Assembly (NCBI RefSeq): GCF_902459465.1
Contig: NC_047070.1
Span: forward strand, 1,364,001 to 1,428,000
Direction: 5' to 3'
DNA from: Asterias rubens
Taxonomy: Eukaryota > Echinodermata > Asteroidea > Forcipulatida > Asteriidae
Length of the DNA stretch: 64,000 nt
Position 1 is the first letter of the stretch. Every line of letters begins with the position of its first letter. Below are positions 52,414-64,000 of the stretch, in pieces. The notes beneath the pieces were generated by a model. It was given only the letters and a program-made list of their open reading frames with translations. It was not told the DNA's origin and made no database searches. A program made the translations under genes and the position numbers.

Positions 52414-52699
52414 GGCAGTCAAGTTTGTCTTTGAAAAGCGTTCTGTCACCGTTTGTTATTAAATGCACATGGGTAGAAAGATGTTGTAAAAGTAGAATAC
52501 AATGATCTACACAAATATGCCTCGAAATTGCGTGGTTTTCTTTTGACCTCGTCAACTAACACGGTCGGCCATTTATGGGAGTCAATGGCCGACCGTGTTA
52601 GTTCGCGGCGTAAAAAGGAAAACCGTGCAATTTTGAGTGATACTTATTACTTGTTGTAGACCAAATCGTCCAATCCATGTCGGCAACATGTTCCTTTAA
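52414..52699. mobile_element. MITE family 2, copy 4 (tandem, shortened)
   Basis: It continues directly from copy 3, lacks the first terminal repeat bases and ends GCAACATGTTCCTTTAA. The centre has a long palindrome, TAACACGGTCGGCCATT / AATGGCCGACCGTGTTA. Confidence 0.75.
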
Positions 52700-52795
52700 C
52701 TGCCGTGTACTTGTATACAAGTTGTAGCCAGACCAGGGGGATCACAACCTGGGCATGCTGGGATTTGTGGGAAGCGGCAGCCAGGGGATCACCTT

Positions 52796-53172
52796 TATAG
52801 CCATTGGACCCTTTCGGTAAACAGTGTTGTCCAAGGCCCACACTTTGTGTACCACAACTTCTATATCAAATAACAAACCTGTGAAAATTTAGGCTCAATC
52901 GGTCATCGGAGTCGGGAGAAAACAACGGAACACCCCACCCTTGTTTCCACGTGTTTCGCAGTGTCATGACATGTGTTTAAAATAAATCCGTAATTCTCGT
53001 TAACGAGAATTTATTAATTGTTTTGCTGTTTTCTCAAAAAGTAAAGCATTTCATGGAATAATATTTCAAGAGAAGTCTTTTACCATTGCCTTCTGTAAAC
53101 CCTGTAAGTTATTTGTAAATCTGTGAACTTAGTTTTCTTCTTTTCTGAACGGAAAGGGTCCAATGGCTTTAA
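52796..53172. mobile_element. MITE family 4
   Basis: Left end AGCCATTGGACCCTTTCGG, right end GGAAAGGGTCCAATGGCTTT, about 375 bp. The interior has AATTCTCGTTAACGAGAATT, a perfect 20-bp palindrome. Confidence 0.8.
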
Positions 53173-53318
53173 GCGACTTTTTGTTTATTAAATTAATCAA
53201 CATAAACCACAACTCACAATGAAGAGAAACTGACTGTGTACATTTTTTAAATTGAATGATTTTGGGTTTGAATGAAAAAATACAACACATAATAAAAATT
53301 AGGTCAGTCACTCATCAC

Positions 53319-53400
53319 ACTGATGATTAGTTGCGATAACGATAACGTAACCCTCCTCGCCGTCGGAAGGAGGGTTACGTTATCGCAACTAACTGATGAT
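53319..53400. repeat. Near-perfect 64-bp palindrome flanked by 9-bp direct repeats
   Basis: The left arm (53328-53357) and right arm (53368-53391) pair as TAGTTGCGATAAC + GTAACCCTCCT with the complement; the left arm has one extra GATAAC. ACTGATGAT occurs directly on both sides (53319-53327 and 53392-53400). Confidence 0.85.
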
Positions 53401-53916
53401 AAGCCTGAGGTAGGTCTGAGGAGCAGGAATTTTTTTTTCAAAATTCAAGTTTGTAAAAACAAAAACTAAAACAAAACTTAAATAAAATAAAAATAAAAAA
53501 AGTCTGAATCTGATTCTGAAAAACTCCAGTCCAGTCAGTAGCTTACAAATAAATATGGTCCAAACACGAAGGCAACAGAAAGAAAGGGCTTAAAAAATGG
53601 AAGAAATTAAGTTGACCCAAAACATTCTTATCAATCAAGTCAGAATAAGGAAACATAAAGAAATTTATAATCACACCAACCGGACTGTGTTACTTCATGG
53701 AGGCGGCCATCTTGAATGTAATTGCTGTGTCAATGATAGAGGGCGCACTCATTGAACACCGTTAATTATTTAATGGTCCTTTAATTCTCTACGGTTGAGA
53801 TCAAGCGGATTGACATCATCTCTACTTCTCTGTATACACTATCACGATAATAATACCTTCCAGTACAATCCAACCTGCAATCAAACATGTTGATAACTCA
53901 GAATAAAGTCAAAAGC

Positions 53917-53917
<1 letters not shown>

Positions 53918-53945
<28 letters not shown>
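53918..53945 (+). repeat. Poly-G run of 28
   Basis: The longest homopolymer in the window; the exact length is uncertain because sequencing rarely reads such runs correctly. Confidence 0.9.
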
Positions 53946-53947
<2 letters not shown>

Positions 53948-54466
53948 AACCTGTGCTTTGTTAAAATTCCAGTCATAAACAAATCATAAACAGGGTCAGA
54001 CATAATCATCATTGTCAAAAACTAATAAACAGGTGAAACTGAAACTGGAATGATTTTTATGGAGCAATAAAATACAAGCATTGATAAGTTAAAAATGTGA
54101 ACACTCGTATTATCTTTAAGTTCTAAACGTAGGCTACTAACCATCCAGGAGAATGTGTCTGTGAAACATGGTCAAAGTTGAGGAAATAATATAGGCATTT
54201 GAAGCTTATAGAGCCCACTGTGATTCCCCTCTATGAACCCACAGAATATTATCAAATAATAGTGAGAATACAATACATTTATAGGTAATTTTTTATTGCA
54301 GGAACCTCTAGCCTCTATGCATCACAACACAAAATATAAAACAATGAAATGAAATATAAAGCATATTGTTAAGAAACTCATTAAAAAAAACAAAGTGTTT
54401 ATTTTTTTTAAGTCCCCTGGAAATCTGAAGAAAGTCAGCTTGAAAAACATGAAGAGGTCAAGTCAT

Positions 54467-54720
54467 TCAATAACAAAGGCGCAATGAAGTTTCACCATAT
54501 TTCTGCAACAAATAGTTAGCATCATTGACCAGCTTCTTGACATATTCGTTTGATCTCTTGACCAAAGGTGAACATTGAGTGTGATTAATTTGGTAGTTAG
54601 TGACTTCAAGCCACTTGATGGTCATCATTGAGGTCTCGAGTCCCTGCTCTCCCTCAGGGCAGTCATTAATGATGTGGCTGATGGTTTGTTGGGTGCCACA
54701 CTGACACAAATATTAGAGCA
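54467..54720 (-). pseudogene. Non-LTR retrotransposon C-terminal fragment
   Basis: CQCGTQQTISHIINDCPEG is followed by about 60 residues ending LLQKYGETSLRLCY. It has the same CxCGxxQTxxHIxxxCP pattern as the fragment at 26927 but a different sequence, so another element. Confidence 0.6.
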
Positions 54721-57700
54721 AATTTGGCTAGCAGGACATGAGGCAACCAGGAATACCTTTAAGCAGAAGATCAGATAGTCTGGAGATACTCCATGAAGAG
54801 CTTTGAAAGTGATGAGATTTATTGTTACTTTAGGCTGCCAATTTCAATTGCCATTCCCTGAAGTAAACAATTGAAATTAGCCTTGTTTTTGCACATTATT
54901 ATTTCCTTAACAAAAACAATAATGATTTTGCTGATTGATGACACTGTACAACTTTTCAACTTAACAAGAAATCTGCAAGAATATTCTGCTTAACAGCTTG
55001 ATGAAATAGGGCCCAGGTAAGTCTCAACGTGCTCACATTAAGACCATGCAATCACAAGGTTGAAGGTTTAAATCCGGTCAAGCTACCTACCACTGTTACA
55101 ATGACTAGAACTGTCTTCTATTTACTGAAAAACTCCCATTGGTCAAATTATGTAACACAACTTTTTCAGGTCTCCTTCTTTTCACTACGGTTTCTTTATA
55201 GAAGCAACGGATCACCATTTTCTCCCACTGTTTCCTTAACCAACAAAGGCAGCCCAACAAAAGATGTTTTTTTTAAACCTCCGGTTATCGGCAGCTTTGT
55301 TGAGAATCATTGATCAATGAAAACAGGAGAGCCTCTTTGAGATCTAATAAAAATGAATAGGTATTGATCCATACTAGGGGTTGGACAAGTAACAACCTGT
55401 CTTGACAGGTGATTGATGGGCTGGGACATGAATCCTATAGGTTTAGATCAAGGACACTTAAACATCATCCCCTTTCATTTTTTAGAGGCTAGGAGGCTGG
55501 GCTGATCAGCTTAAAGTCAATCCCTAACTGCTGGAGTATTTAACATTTTAGAAGCAAAGTTCATTTGTGTGTGTGTGATATTCAATTGATGTCAATGTAG
55601 AATATTGTGCATTTTCCCAGATGAATGGGTGGCACGAAAACAGCAAAATTTTGTTCAGAAGATCATAAACATCTGATCTAGTCTGTAATTAATTAACAAA
55701 TACAAACTTACAAACCAGTAAGTTTGTACAAATAAATGGACTCACAGAAAGGCAAATATTCAAGTTGTTATTCTTGTATTAATGTATACTTTCTTTGGCA
55801 TGACATTATACACGAAAAAATATGTGTTATATTTACAAAGTATGTACACACTAGAATCATAATTCCACCAAAAACCACTTACTAATAATTGTCAACATCT
55901 ATTACTTATATCCCACCCAGTTTATGGAAGCTCAAATGTTGTGTCCCAAACAAACTCAATATGGTACGTCAGACAGCAGAAGAAACTTAACGTTTCTACC
56001 CATACCACAAACTTTTTCATTCTGTTTCGAGATCTGGTTCAGAAAGGTCAGGAGAACAAGTTAACCAGAGGTCATTCCAACTCCCTTAGGACAACCCCTT
56101 TAACAAATTAAAAAAAATCTGAGCTTTCACAAAAAGGGCAGACTTCTTTTATGGCTATGCCACCATACCAATCCCAATTGGGTCTTCTTAATATGCTACA
56201 GTCTGGACTCCAGATTGTATAACAACATTAAGATAGCCATTATACAAACATTATTTTAAAAAACCCAACAACACTCCAATGTGGAGGTTTCTTTTGGTAT
56301 GAGAACATGCATAACTCTGCTCTGCTTACACCCTCATCTCATTTTTAAATTGCTAAGAAGTTGTTCTTTTTCAGTAAAAAAAACGAACACCGACAAAAAT
56401 CATCGATTGTGCAGCATTAGTATCAGGTCCAAGAGACAATGAGTTCAAAACGACAAGGCTTATAAAGAGAGATAGCCATACATGTCCTCAAAAAATTCTA
56501 ACAGTTTTAACGAGCTTGAAACTGTCAAAAACAACTGTTTTCTAGATACCATAAACATATTTTGTACACTTTTAAAGACTGAGAGTTAAAGAAATTGTAA
56601 CCTTATCATGTGTGTGGCCAACCAGTTGGCACATCACACACAACTCTTATATTTATATATAAAAATAGCACCACTGACCAAAACAAAAACAGATGCATGT
56701 AAACAACAAAAAACATCCCCAGTCTAATTCCTGTCCAATGGAATATCAACGTCAACTACACCTCATGGAACAAATCAAAGAACAGGATTTACTATCCTTT
56801 TTCAAATTAAGCCATGCTTTCCCCATTGTCATCTTTCTTTTGCCCCAATTTTAGGAAGGTTTTCCCAGTCATCGAAACTTTGCAAAAAAAAGTTAACGGT
56901 CTAAAGTTTTGACTCCAGCAGAGTCTTACTCGAAGGTAGTATTTTGTAACTTTCACAGAAAGTACTCCTTCTTTAATTTGTTACGGTACTTAGCCATTAT
57001 AGAAGTTTAGGTAATACCCATCCTTGTTCCATGAGACTGGATGCTCTGTTACATACAAACGCAAAATTTATTTTGACTGTAATAAAAAAATGATTATAGG
57101 GAACCATAAAGTATGCAAATTGTTAACCGCTGTAAACCATGAAAAGATAACAAAAATCTCCCTGCACCTTGCGGGACAACTCATCCACCTTGACGAAGGT
57201 TTCAACTCAATTGTCCAAACTTGCAAAAATCTTCCTCCAACATCCACTAATAATCAATAAGGTGTGTTTTGACACAGCGCTAATGAGTAACTTGAACTAA
57301 ATATATTTGTAAATACACAAGTATTCTAAATAAACCTTAAGGTAATAAATTATATAACAACATGACAGAAAAGGAGATTGCTGGGGCATTTATAATGCAA
57401 ATTTCAAAAGAACAAACAAGAAATTAACTTGATCCAAAGAGATTAACGTTATCTTCGGATACCGGTGAGAGATTCGGGAAATTTTACAAATTGCCTCTGG
57501 ACTTCATGAATTAATTGAGCGTACTCTAAAAGCGTTTTCAGATAAATGTTAAATTGAAAGACTAATGCAATCTTTACTTGTTTTCAAAACATTTAAGTAA
57601 ACAGTTGTTAAGTATACATTTCTACATGTAAATTGTTCATGCATTAACATACGATTTTTCATTGCTACATTTCTCAATCACAAAAGACTGGACAAGTACA

Positions 57701-58430
57701 ATTCAAATTCACATGAATAATGGATAGAGCCTTGCTACTTCAATACCTTTTTTAACGCAAAAACTCAAAACTACAATTCTGATAATAGAATGAAAAAGTT
57801 GAGAAATGGTCTTTCTTCTAACTAAACATGCAGACAAATATACAATTAACAATTAATTAATTGGCAATAAATGTACTATTGCCCATAGGTGGGTCGATTC
57901 GCTGCATATTATGCAACAGTCAGTGTATCTTTTAATTAAACAGGCACTAGATCGTTTTAAGGAAGAAAAAATCTTTAGTACAAAAAAATGTTCACTGTAT
58001 GCTTTAAACACTGTACATTGCACAGTTCCTTGGATACAGTCTTAAAGCTTAACGCGACAACAAAAACAGTTGAAGTTACTTTTTAAAATACCATCAACCC
58101 CGTAAGTCTTTACTCAAATCTCACCAGATTAAACAAACATCTTCGTTGATGGAATCAATTTTAAGCTCTTTTTTTGTGTGTCTAAATTAACTGTACTTTT
58201 CTTGCTTTCAACGCTTTTAAGTTTAAAGAATGAACTATAAAATCCAAACCAACATTTTCTGTAGTTTCAGTATTAAGCTATTAAGGAAACTTTCGGACTT
58301 AAAACAACATCAGCCATTTGTGTTCTTTAAGAAACAAAGGCAGCACTTAGAATCAATTCTTTAAAACCACTGTCCTTGGCAATCCCAAGAAGTGAATGCC
58401 TCGATGCATTGCGATGGACCTAAGCCTAAA

Positions 58431-58641
58431 GCCCCCTTTCACACAACAGCAATTTAGCAAGGGTCCCTTGCTAAATTATAGCATGGTTGTAAAATTTCAC
58501 AAAATGTACCTTGAGTGTAAAGGACAACCATTTTTTGTTACCGTCCAAGTTCTCTTGCAAAACCTTGTCAAACATTGCTACATTTTATAACCATGCTAAA
58601 ATTCAGCCAGGGACCCCAGTTAAATTGCTGTCGTGTGAAAA
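58431..58641. mobile_element. Foldback element with CTTTCACACAACAGCAATTT ends
   Basis: The left arm CTTTCACACAACAGCAATTT, with AGCAAGGGTCCC, is mirrored by GGGACCCCAGTTAAATTGCT and GTCGTGTGAAAAG, about 210 bp. A truncated relative is at 26495-26580 in ARL3 intron 4. Confidence 0.7.
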
Positions 58642-60432
58642 GCTCTTAGTTGCACCCACAGCTAATGACATGTTGCCTTGTGTTTTTGCTCCCTGTTTTT
58701 TGCTGTGGCAAAGTTCCAACTTTACACTCTCCTCATAGAGGTGGCTGTTACCCAAGGGTAATTGCTGGGCCCAGCTACACAAGCGAGTTCAAGGCCTGCA
58801 ACATTCTAAACTTACAGCTATCCATTTGTCCACATGTATAGCAAGGACTTTTTATGTGACAGGAAGTAAGCACATTTACAAGCATAATTCCCATGCTAAG
58901 CCATGCAATACTCCTGGGTTATTTATTACTTTACGCTTTTCAATAAGCTTTCAACTGGCTTAAAATGTCCCCTGCTCCAAAATCTCAACAGGAAACTTTG
59001 GCAAGCACAGAGAAAACAGTACTGTGTTATAAAATCCAGTGAAAAACAAAGTCAAAAACATTGAAACTGGTTACTTTTTTGCGAGGTCTTTTTCATGCGA
59101 GGTCATTTTGGATATATATACAAAAATTGTATTAAGCTTTTTTATATCTTTGTAAAATTAAAGATGATACTCTGAGCAATAGAGTTGTACTTATGAATAA
59201 ATTTGCATATGTATAAATATGCAAATCACTTTCATTGTCATGAGGGATTGCTGTCCAGCTTAACATGGTTTCAGTCAATTTCAAACATGAAAATGAAGAA
59301 GTAAATTGTTGTAATGCTAGAAAATTCACCACAGGCAATTAAACCAGCATTCAACACAACACTTTCTACAACAACAGAATTGTACACAATTTTCATTTTA
59401 CTCCCAGAATCTCCAAGTACATTTGGGATAGTTTTGTTCCTTCGATCATTCAACTTTTTTTCAGATAAAAGCCCCAGAGTAAAAACACAACAAGACCAAT
59501 ATTTGGGAAAACAGAATTGAGAAAATGAAATAAGTCTAAAGATAAATAATCTACAGCTGCCTCAGCTTTGCATTGCTAGTTTGCTAGAAACTAAAGAAGT
59601 AAACAACATCGATAAGATGTTAAAAAAATACTGAACAAGAGTTTGAAAATTTGAAAACTTGTGCTCAGTTCAAAAAAGAACTTTGCCCCAAGGACTGCCA
59701 AAAAAAGTTAGAAAACAAGGCCATCAATCTAGGTCTCAAGCCTTTTTTTTTCTCCGCACGCTATTTTTTCTTTTCACATGAGTAGAAGTGACTCATAGGA
59801 TCATGCACATCTGTAGGCAAGTAACTGTTTTAACTACGTGTAGGATCTGTGGAATCACACATGGCCATGCATCCAGTGCGTGATGTTTCCTCTTTAAGCC
59901 CCAAGTCATGTTAGGGTCAATGAGCTTAGTTTGACCTTACCTAGGGTAATGACAGAAATGCAACTATGGTTTTTTCTAGAATGGGAGGTTGTAAAGAGTT
60001 CTTTTGAGTTCCTCAAAATTGCCAAACCAAATAAATAGTATTTCCAGTGAAACAAATACATACAAACCGGGAATAAGTGCCTGAAAAAATGCGTATAAAA
60101 AAAATCACTGATTAAAAGCAGCTTAAAAAGTCTAAGTAGATGAACATAAATAAAGGATTCTGCCCAATAAAATGCATATTTTGAGACTTATTTTAAAGTT
60201 TTCCTTTCCCAAAACAGTTGTACAAATTAATAGTTCTCTAACCAGCTTCGCCTGTCAAACTTGAGATTTTATAACACCTTTGAGGTTAACTATAAACAAG
60301 GACACCCCACTAAAGAGAAAGATAATGGGGATTACAGAGGGGGGCGATGAGGCACCAGAATGGCAATACGATGCGTACAATTATTCGGTAGCGGAAAACA
60401 AACATTTACACAAAAAAAACAGCAAGGCTACC

Positions 60433-62592
60433 TCAAGTCAGCCTTGTCACATAGTTCAGAGAACCTTTATCGTTGATTTGCAAATCCACAATCGTCGATG
60501 TTACACCATGGTCCGTCGCCGTGGTATTCCCTGAATTTGGTGTGAGTGTTGGCGTGGCCGAACCACGCCTACTACTGCCACTTTGTTCATTATATTGCCT
60601 CAAGGGACTAGCGGAGGGCGACAGGTGCCTTGAAGGACTGCCAGCCAGGGAAAAGGACTTGGGAGATCTAGATACTGCTGGTGTCATCGCTGGCGTCGAA
60701 CACGGTGTAACTGTAGGTGTTGGTCTAGGTGTGGCAACAGGTGTGGCTAAGGGAGTCGGCCTAGGCGTGGCAGACGGTGTGGCTGCGGGCGTAGGCCTGG
60801 GCGTAGAGATAGGAGTTGACAGCCGAGGTGTCGGGCACGGTGACCTGACCGGTGTGGCACAAGGGGTCACCGCAGGGGTGATCGATGGGTTCAATGTCTG
60901 TGTAAGTGCCGCAGCCACGGCCTGCATTTCTCGCTCGCGAGATGATTCCATGATCAGTCTGTAGCTTGGTGGAGCCTCGCTGGAGTCCGGTGTTTCTAAT
61001 CTACTCTCCCCGTCACCCCTGGATTAAAAAATACAAATAAACACTTTTAAAATTACAAAATATTGACAGGTGTTTGAAAAACAAGTACCCAGTTATTTCC
61101 AATCATAAAAAATGCTCAAAGGTCAAGCTGCTGCGGCTCGATCCTTAAATACTGAATCAACATTGATATGCGGCCGGCATCATTGACCAGTGTTTGTATC
61201 ATCCAGGTCTTATCGGCCGTTGTGTGATTAGGGACAGGGGACTTTGGAACACAGTTCTAATAATATTGATAAAAATGCTGGTTCCAAAACAACTCAAGCT
61301 ATATCAGCACCTGAGTCCTTGCTCGTGTAAGGGCAACACTATGAGGACAATAAAATGAGTACTCTTGGGGGGCATTTCATGGGTGACCATGAGAATCACC
61401 AGGAGCATGGTAGCAATTGCTTCACTGAGAAACTTTGAAGTATTTATACAATTTCTTGTTTTTTAACGTTCTTTTTGTTTTTTAGCTCAATTCTGTCAAA
61501 GTAAAAGCTGGCCTGAAAATGAGGTAATGGTGAAGTCAAGAAATGCCAGGTTAGGCCTATTGACGAAAAAAACATCCATGCTCAAAAGGGAGTACTAGGG
61601 CAAATTATACAAAGAGCTTAGATTGATCGTAACTGCAAATCAACCGTAGTTGCCAAATAAGGTGTGATGTCAAAATATAAATCACTATGGTAATAGCAAT
61701 TATGACAATTTGTCTTGCGATGAGTTTTATTGCCTTGAAATCAACCCTAGGTTCTAGAAAATAAGGAATGGCCAACATACCCTGTATTTTCTATTGCAGC
61801 TTCCGTGAATCTCTGCGTCAACGGTGGAAGGCCACCGCTGCTGCAGGAGTGACAACCCGTACTGCTCCCAAACCCAGACGTAGCTGCTTGGATATAGTAG
61901 TATGTATAGGGCGGGGGAGGCGTGTCATAGCCGACAGTCTCCCCGATTTCAGAGTACGAGGGCAGCTTACAAGGTGGCACTGCAAATTGAAGACAAAAAA
62001 AATTATGTTTAAAACACCACAACAAATAAATGACAGCTTTCTTTAAGAGTTTGTTGGAATGAAGTTTAGCTCAACACATCTCGACAAGATGTTATTTCAA
62101 CTTGTAATCAACCGATTCATTTATAAAATGGTCAACACAGTAAATTAAACCTAACTCAACCAATGTCCCCACCTCCCATTTAAGGCAAAAAAAATCCAAA
62201 AATGTTACCACTTTAGTTTTGGAAAAAAAAGAAAAGAAAAAAAAAGATATCACTTGCAGCTCTGAATCTTCCCGGGACACAGAAAAAACCCAAAACACAA
62301 CAAAGTAATTCAATCAGAACTGGTTAAGATGCATTGTGTATTCCCCAGAAATACCCTTTGAAAATAATCCAATTGACAAATTTGCCTTGCATTTAGTTAC
62401 AAGCAACCCCGTCGATTTATGCGCGGACACGACACTCACCTGGAGTGATGTTTTCAAAATTGAATCCCCTGAGAAAATCTTGGATGGAGCATGTGCGGTG
62501 GTTGGGGTGGCCCCTCATGGGGTGGAAACGTTTCCTCTGCCAGACGCAAAAGCCGATGATAAACACGATGAGAAACCATACCAGCCAAAACC
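60433..62592 (-). CDS. WBP1/WBP1L-like transmembrane adaptor with PPxY motifs (5' exons missing)
   Basis: Three exons on the minus strand: 62592-62440, 61979-61781 and 61018-60433. They join in phase to 312 residues and a stop. WW-domain-binding protein 1 family members are single-pass membrane proteins whose cytoplasmic PPxY motifs recruit WW-domain proteins such as NEDD4-type ligases. The first visible exon opens with FWLVWFLIVFIIGFCVWQRK, matching the WWFWLVW transmembrane start of WBP1; its codon phase predicts that the preceding base completes a Trp. Next come LPSYSEIGETVGYDTPPPPY (the family's PPPPYT block) and APPSYR. The tail has a Thr-Pro-rich tract of 68 residues (60676-60879) with 16 TP pairs, then an Arg/Ser-rich stretch. 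The Cys-rich ectodomain and signal peptide must be beyond 64000. WBP1L fits the linkage with ARL3 and CNNM, but the C-terminus is not alignable by eye. Confidence 0.8.
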
Positions 62593-64000
62593 CTGAAATG
62601 GAAACAAACAAACAAACATTAAGCAACTCTACTTTGTATACTACACTACAGGAGGAATGATGGAACTTAATGCCAGGAAAAAAGCAGTTAACAATTTGAT
62701 AGAGAGGGACTCCATGGCCCAATTTCTTACAGCTGCCTAAGCACAAAAATAAGAATAAGCAAAACAATTTTTAAGTTACCACAGGCTTGCAATTACACAG
62801 AGGCCTTGGCCTCCATTGCCCTGGTTTTGGCCTTGGTGCCCCTTCAAATATCTCCCATAGACTGTAAACATTCTCAACGGACAGACCTTTGAAATGGCTT
62901 TGCCATCTCAAAGATGAAATTCCAGGCCTGTTACCAGCCAAAACACCATGTGTTCATAGCATTTTTTACCGGTAGCCTGCTTATTTCTGCTTGGCAGAAT
63001 TTGCAAAATTATCTGCTTTTAAAGCAGCTCAATGAAACTGGGCCCAGGTCTAATATCTAATATTATCAGTTTAAAACTCAACAACAGATTTGACTCATAG
63101 AAGCCCCTTAAAACCTAAATTGGTGAATATGAGTTTTGAATTTAGTTTCAAAATCGTGTATTAAAAAGATGATGCATTTTCAGAATCTGTAGACATCACT
63201 GTATCTGAATACATAGACTAAAGAGACTTGTTTACGCGCAAAGAATCATTTTTGCAACCTCGGAGGAAGGAAAATTCCTTCTCATCATTGAAAGATATCA
63301 AACTCTACTGGAAAGAACTCTCGATGACAAGTCCGATGCTCAAATTTCAGAGAAATTGTATTTGGGCTTGAGTTTATGTGGGTGCAAAAAAAAAGTAAAA
63401 GAAAAAAAAACATTCTAAAAACCTAATCCTTTGGCCTTGGGGGATGTGTGTAATCTACTCCTGTGACAGATCAAAGGCCATGAGATTCCCAAACGATACC
63501 ACAATGGCAGAAAGTAAGTTACACACCAGGGATCAAGAGGTGACATTACAGTGGGCCCGACTACTGGGAAAAACATTCATCTGTACAAATAACACTGCGA
63601 GTCAATCCATCCATTCACCCTCTCGTTTGTAGAAACAAAAAACCCACAACGCTGAGAGCCCCGTGTTCTTGGTGGGGTGTCTCTGCAGGTGCAGGTATTC
63701 CCAATAAAATCCCAACAATGGTGCATCTCATTATAAATACAAACTTAATGTACATGTAGGTTCTAAACAGCTGATCCTCTCAGACGACCAAATTTAGTCT
63801 CAGAAAAATTCACCCCAATTTGCGAACAATTATGAATGCTAGATTAGGCTAATGAACACAGTCCTTGGAAACCAACAAACAATGGAGTGAACTCATTTTA
63901 CATGTACATGTACAGGCACTTTATTCATTGCGAGAAAGAAAACAATACTAGTTACTAAGAACTGAGTAACTCTGATATTCCTCAACATCATCCTACAGTA
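62593..64000. other. Intron of the WBP1-like gene, no exon found
   Basis: A family 7 element (62718-63048) and AT-rich sequence are present. I looked for the exon before the transmembrane exon, which should end with a T in phase 1 before GT, and found none, so the 5' exons are probably beyond the right edge. Confidence 0.45.

Larger units (their letters stand above)
51421..60432. other. Region between DCAF10 and the WBP1-like gene
   Basis: The first 2 kb hold an S3 SINE (51885), MITE family 2 copies (52043, 52414), MITE family 4 (52796) and a hairpin (53328). From about 55.1 kb to 60.4 kb there is very little recognisable repeat sequence and no coding exon. Because the WBP1-like gene ends at 60433 reading leftward, this could be its long 3' untranslated region (inference). 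Confidence 0.4.

Noticed and set aside
60473-60964. 163-codon Gly/Val-rich open frame on the plus strand
   Set aside because: It is the antisense shadow of the Thr-Pro-rich tail of the WBP1-like exon, which is fixed by in-phase splice junctions.

Overview
This window is animal nuclear DNA: AT-rich, intron-rich and crowded with short transposable elements. It carries seven protein-coding genes that can be assembled exon by exon. In six of them every internal junction in the window joins in frame at a GT/AG intron. The proteins are closest to vertebrate orthologs, the introns are 0.3-3.5 kb, and there are tRNA-derived SINEs, Penelope-like and CR1-like remnants and many MITEs. I infer a non-chordate deuterostome, most likely an echinoderm (possibly a sea star). 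This rests on general resemblance, not on a diagnostic marker.

Layout from left to right. (1) 234-3887, minus: STARD7, a START-domain lipid carrier, 3' exons beyond the left edge. (2) 6237-9742, plus: YKT6, a lipid-anchored R-SNARE, complete in seven exons. (3) 13919-19766, minus: BUB3, a spindle-checkpoint WD40 protein, complete coding sequence in six exons. (4) 25697-30942, minus: ARL3, a ciliary small GTPase, five exons, the first coding only the initiator Met. (5) 32560-37304, plus: a CNNM/ACDP magnesium-transport protein in five exons. (6) 47610-51420, minus: DCAF10 (WDR32), a substrate receptor for CUL4-DDB1 ubiquitin ligase. (7) 60433-62592, minus: a WBP1/WBP1L-like membrane protein with PPxY motifs and a long Thr-Pro-rich tail, its 5' exons beyond the right edge. 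STARD7/YKT6 and ARL3/CNNM are head-to-head pairs; YKT6/BUB3 and CNNM/DCAF10 converge.

The genes are not an operon or a pathway; they are mostly housekeeping genes. Their linkage is informative. ARL3, CNNM2 and WBP1L are neighbours at human 10q24.32, with BUB3 on the same arm, and STARD7 lies with CNNM3/CNNM4 at human 2q11.2. The window therefore looks like an unduplicated version of an ancestral block.

The rest is introns and intergenic DNA dominated by small repeats: a roughly 385-bp MITE family in at least eight copies, about ten other terminal-inverted-repeat families, several SINEs, fragments of non-LTR and Penelope-like retroelements, and simple repeats. The most unusual signal is a recurring hammerhead-ribozyme-like core (CTGANGA, one extra base, hairpin, GAAA, 4-base palindrome, closing stem) at about ten sites, with different but still complementary stems. 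No rRNA, true tRNA gene, CRISPR or prokaryotic feature was seen.
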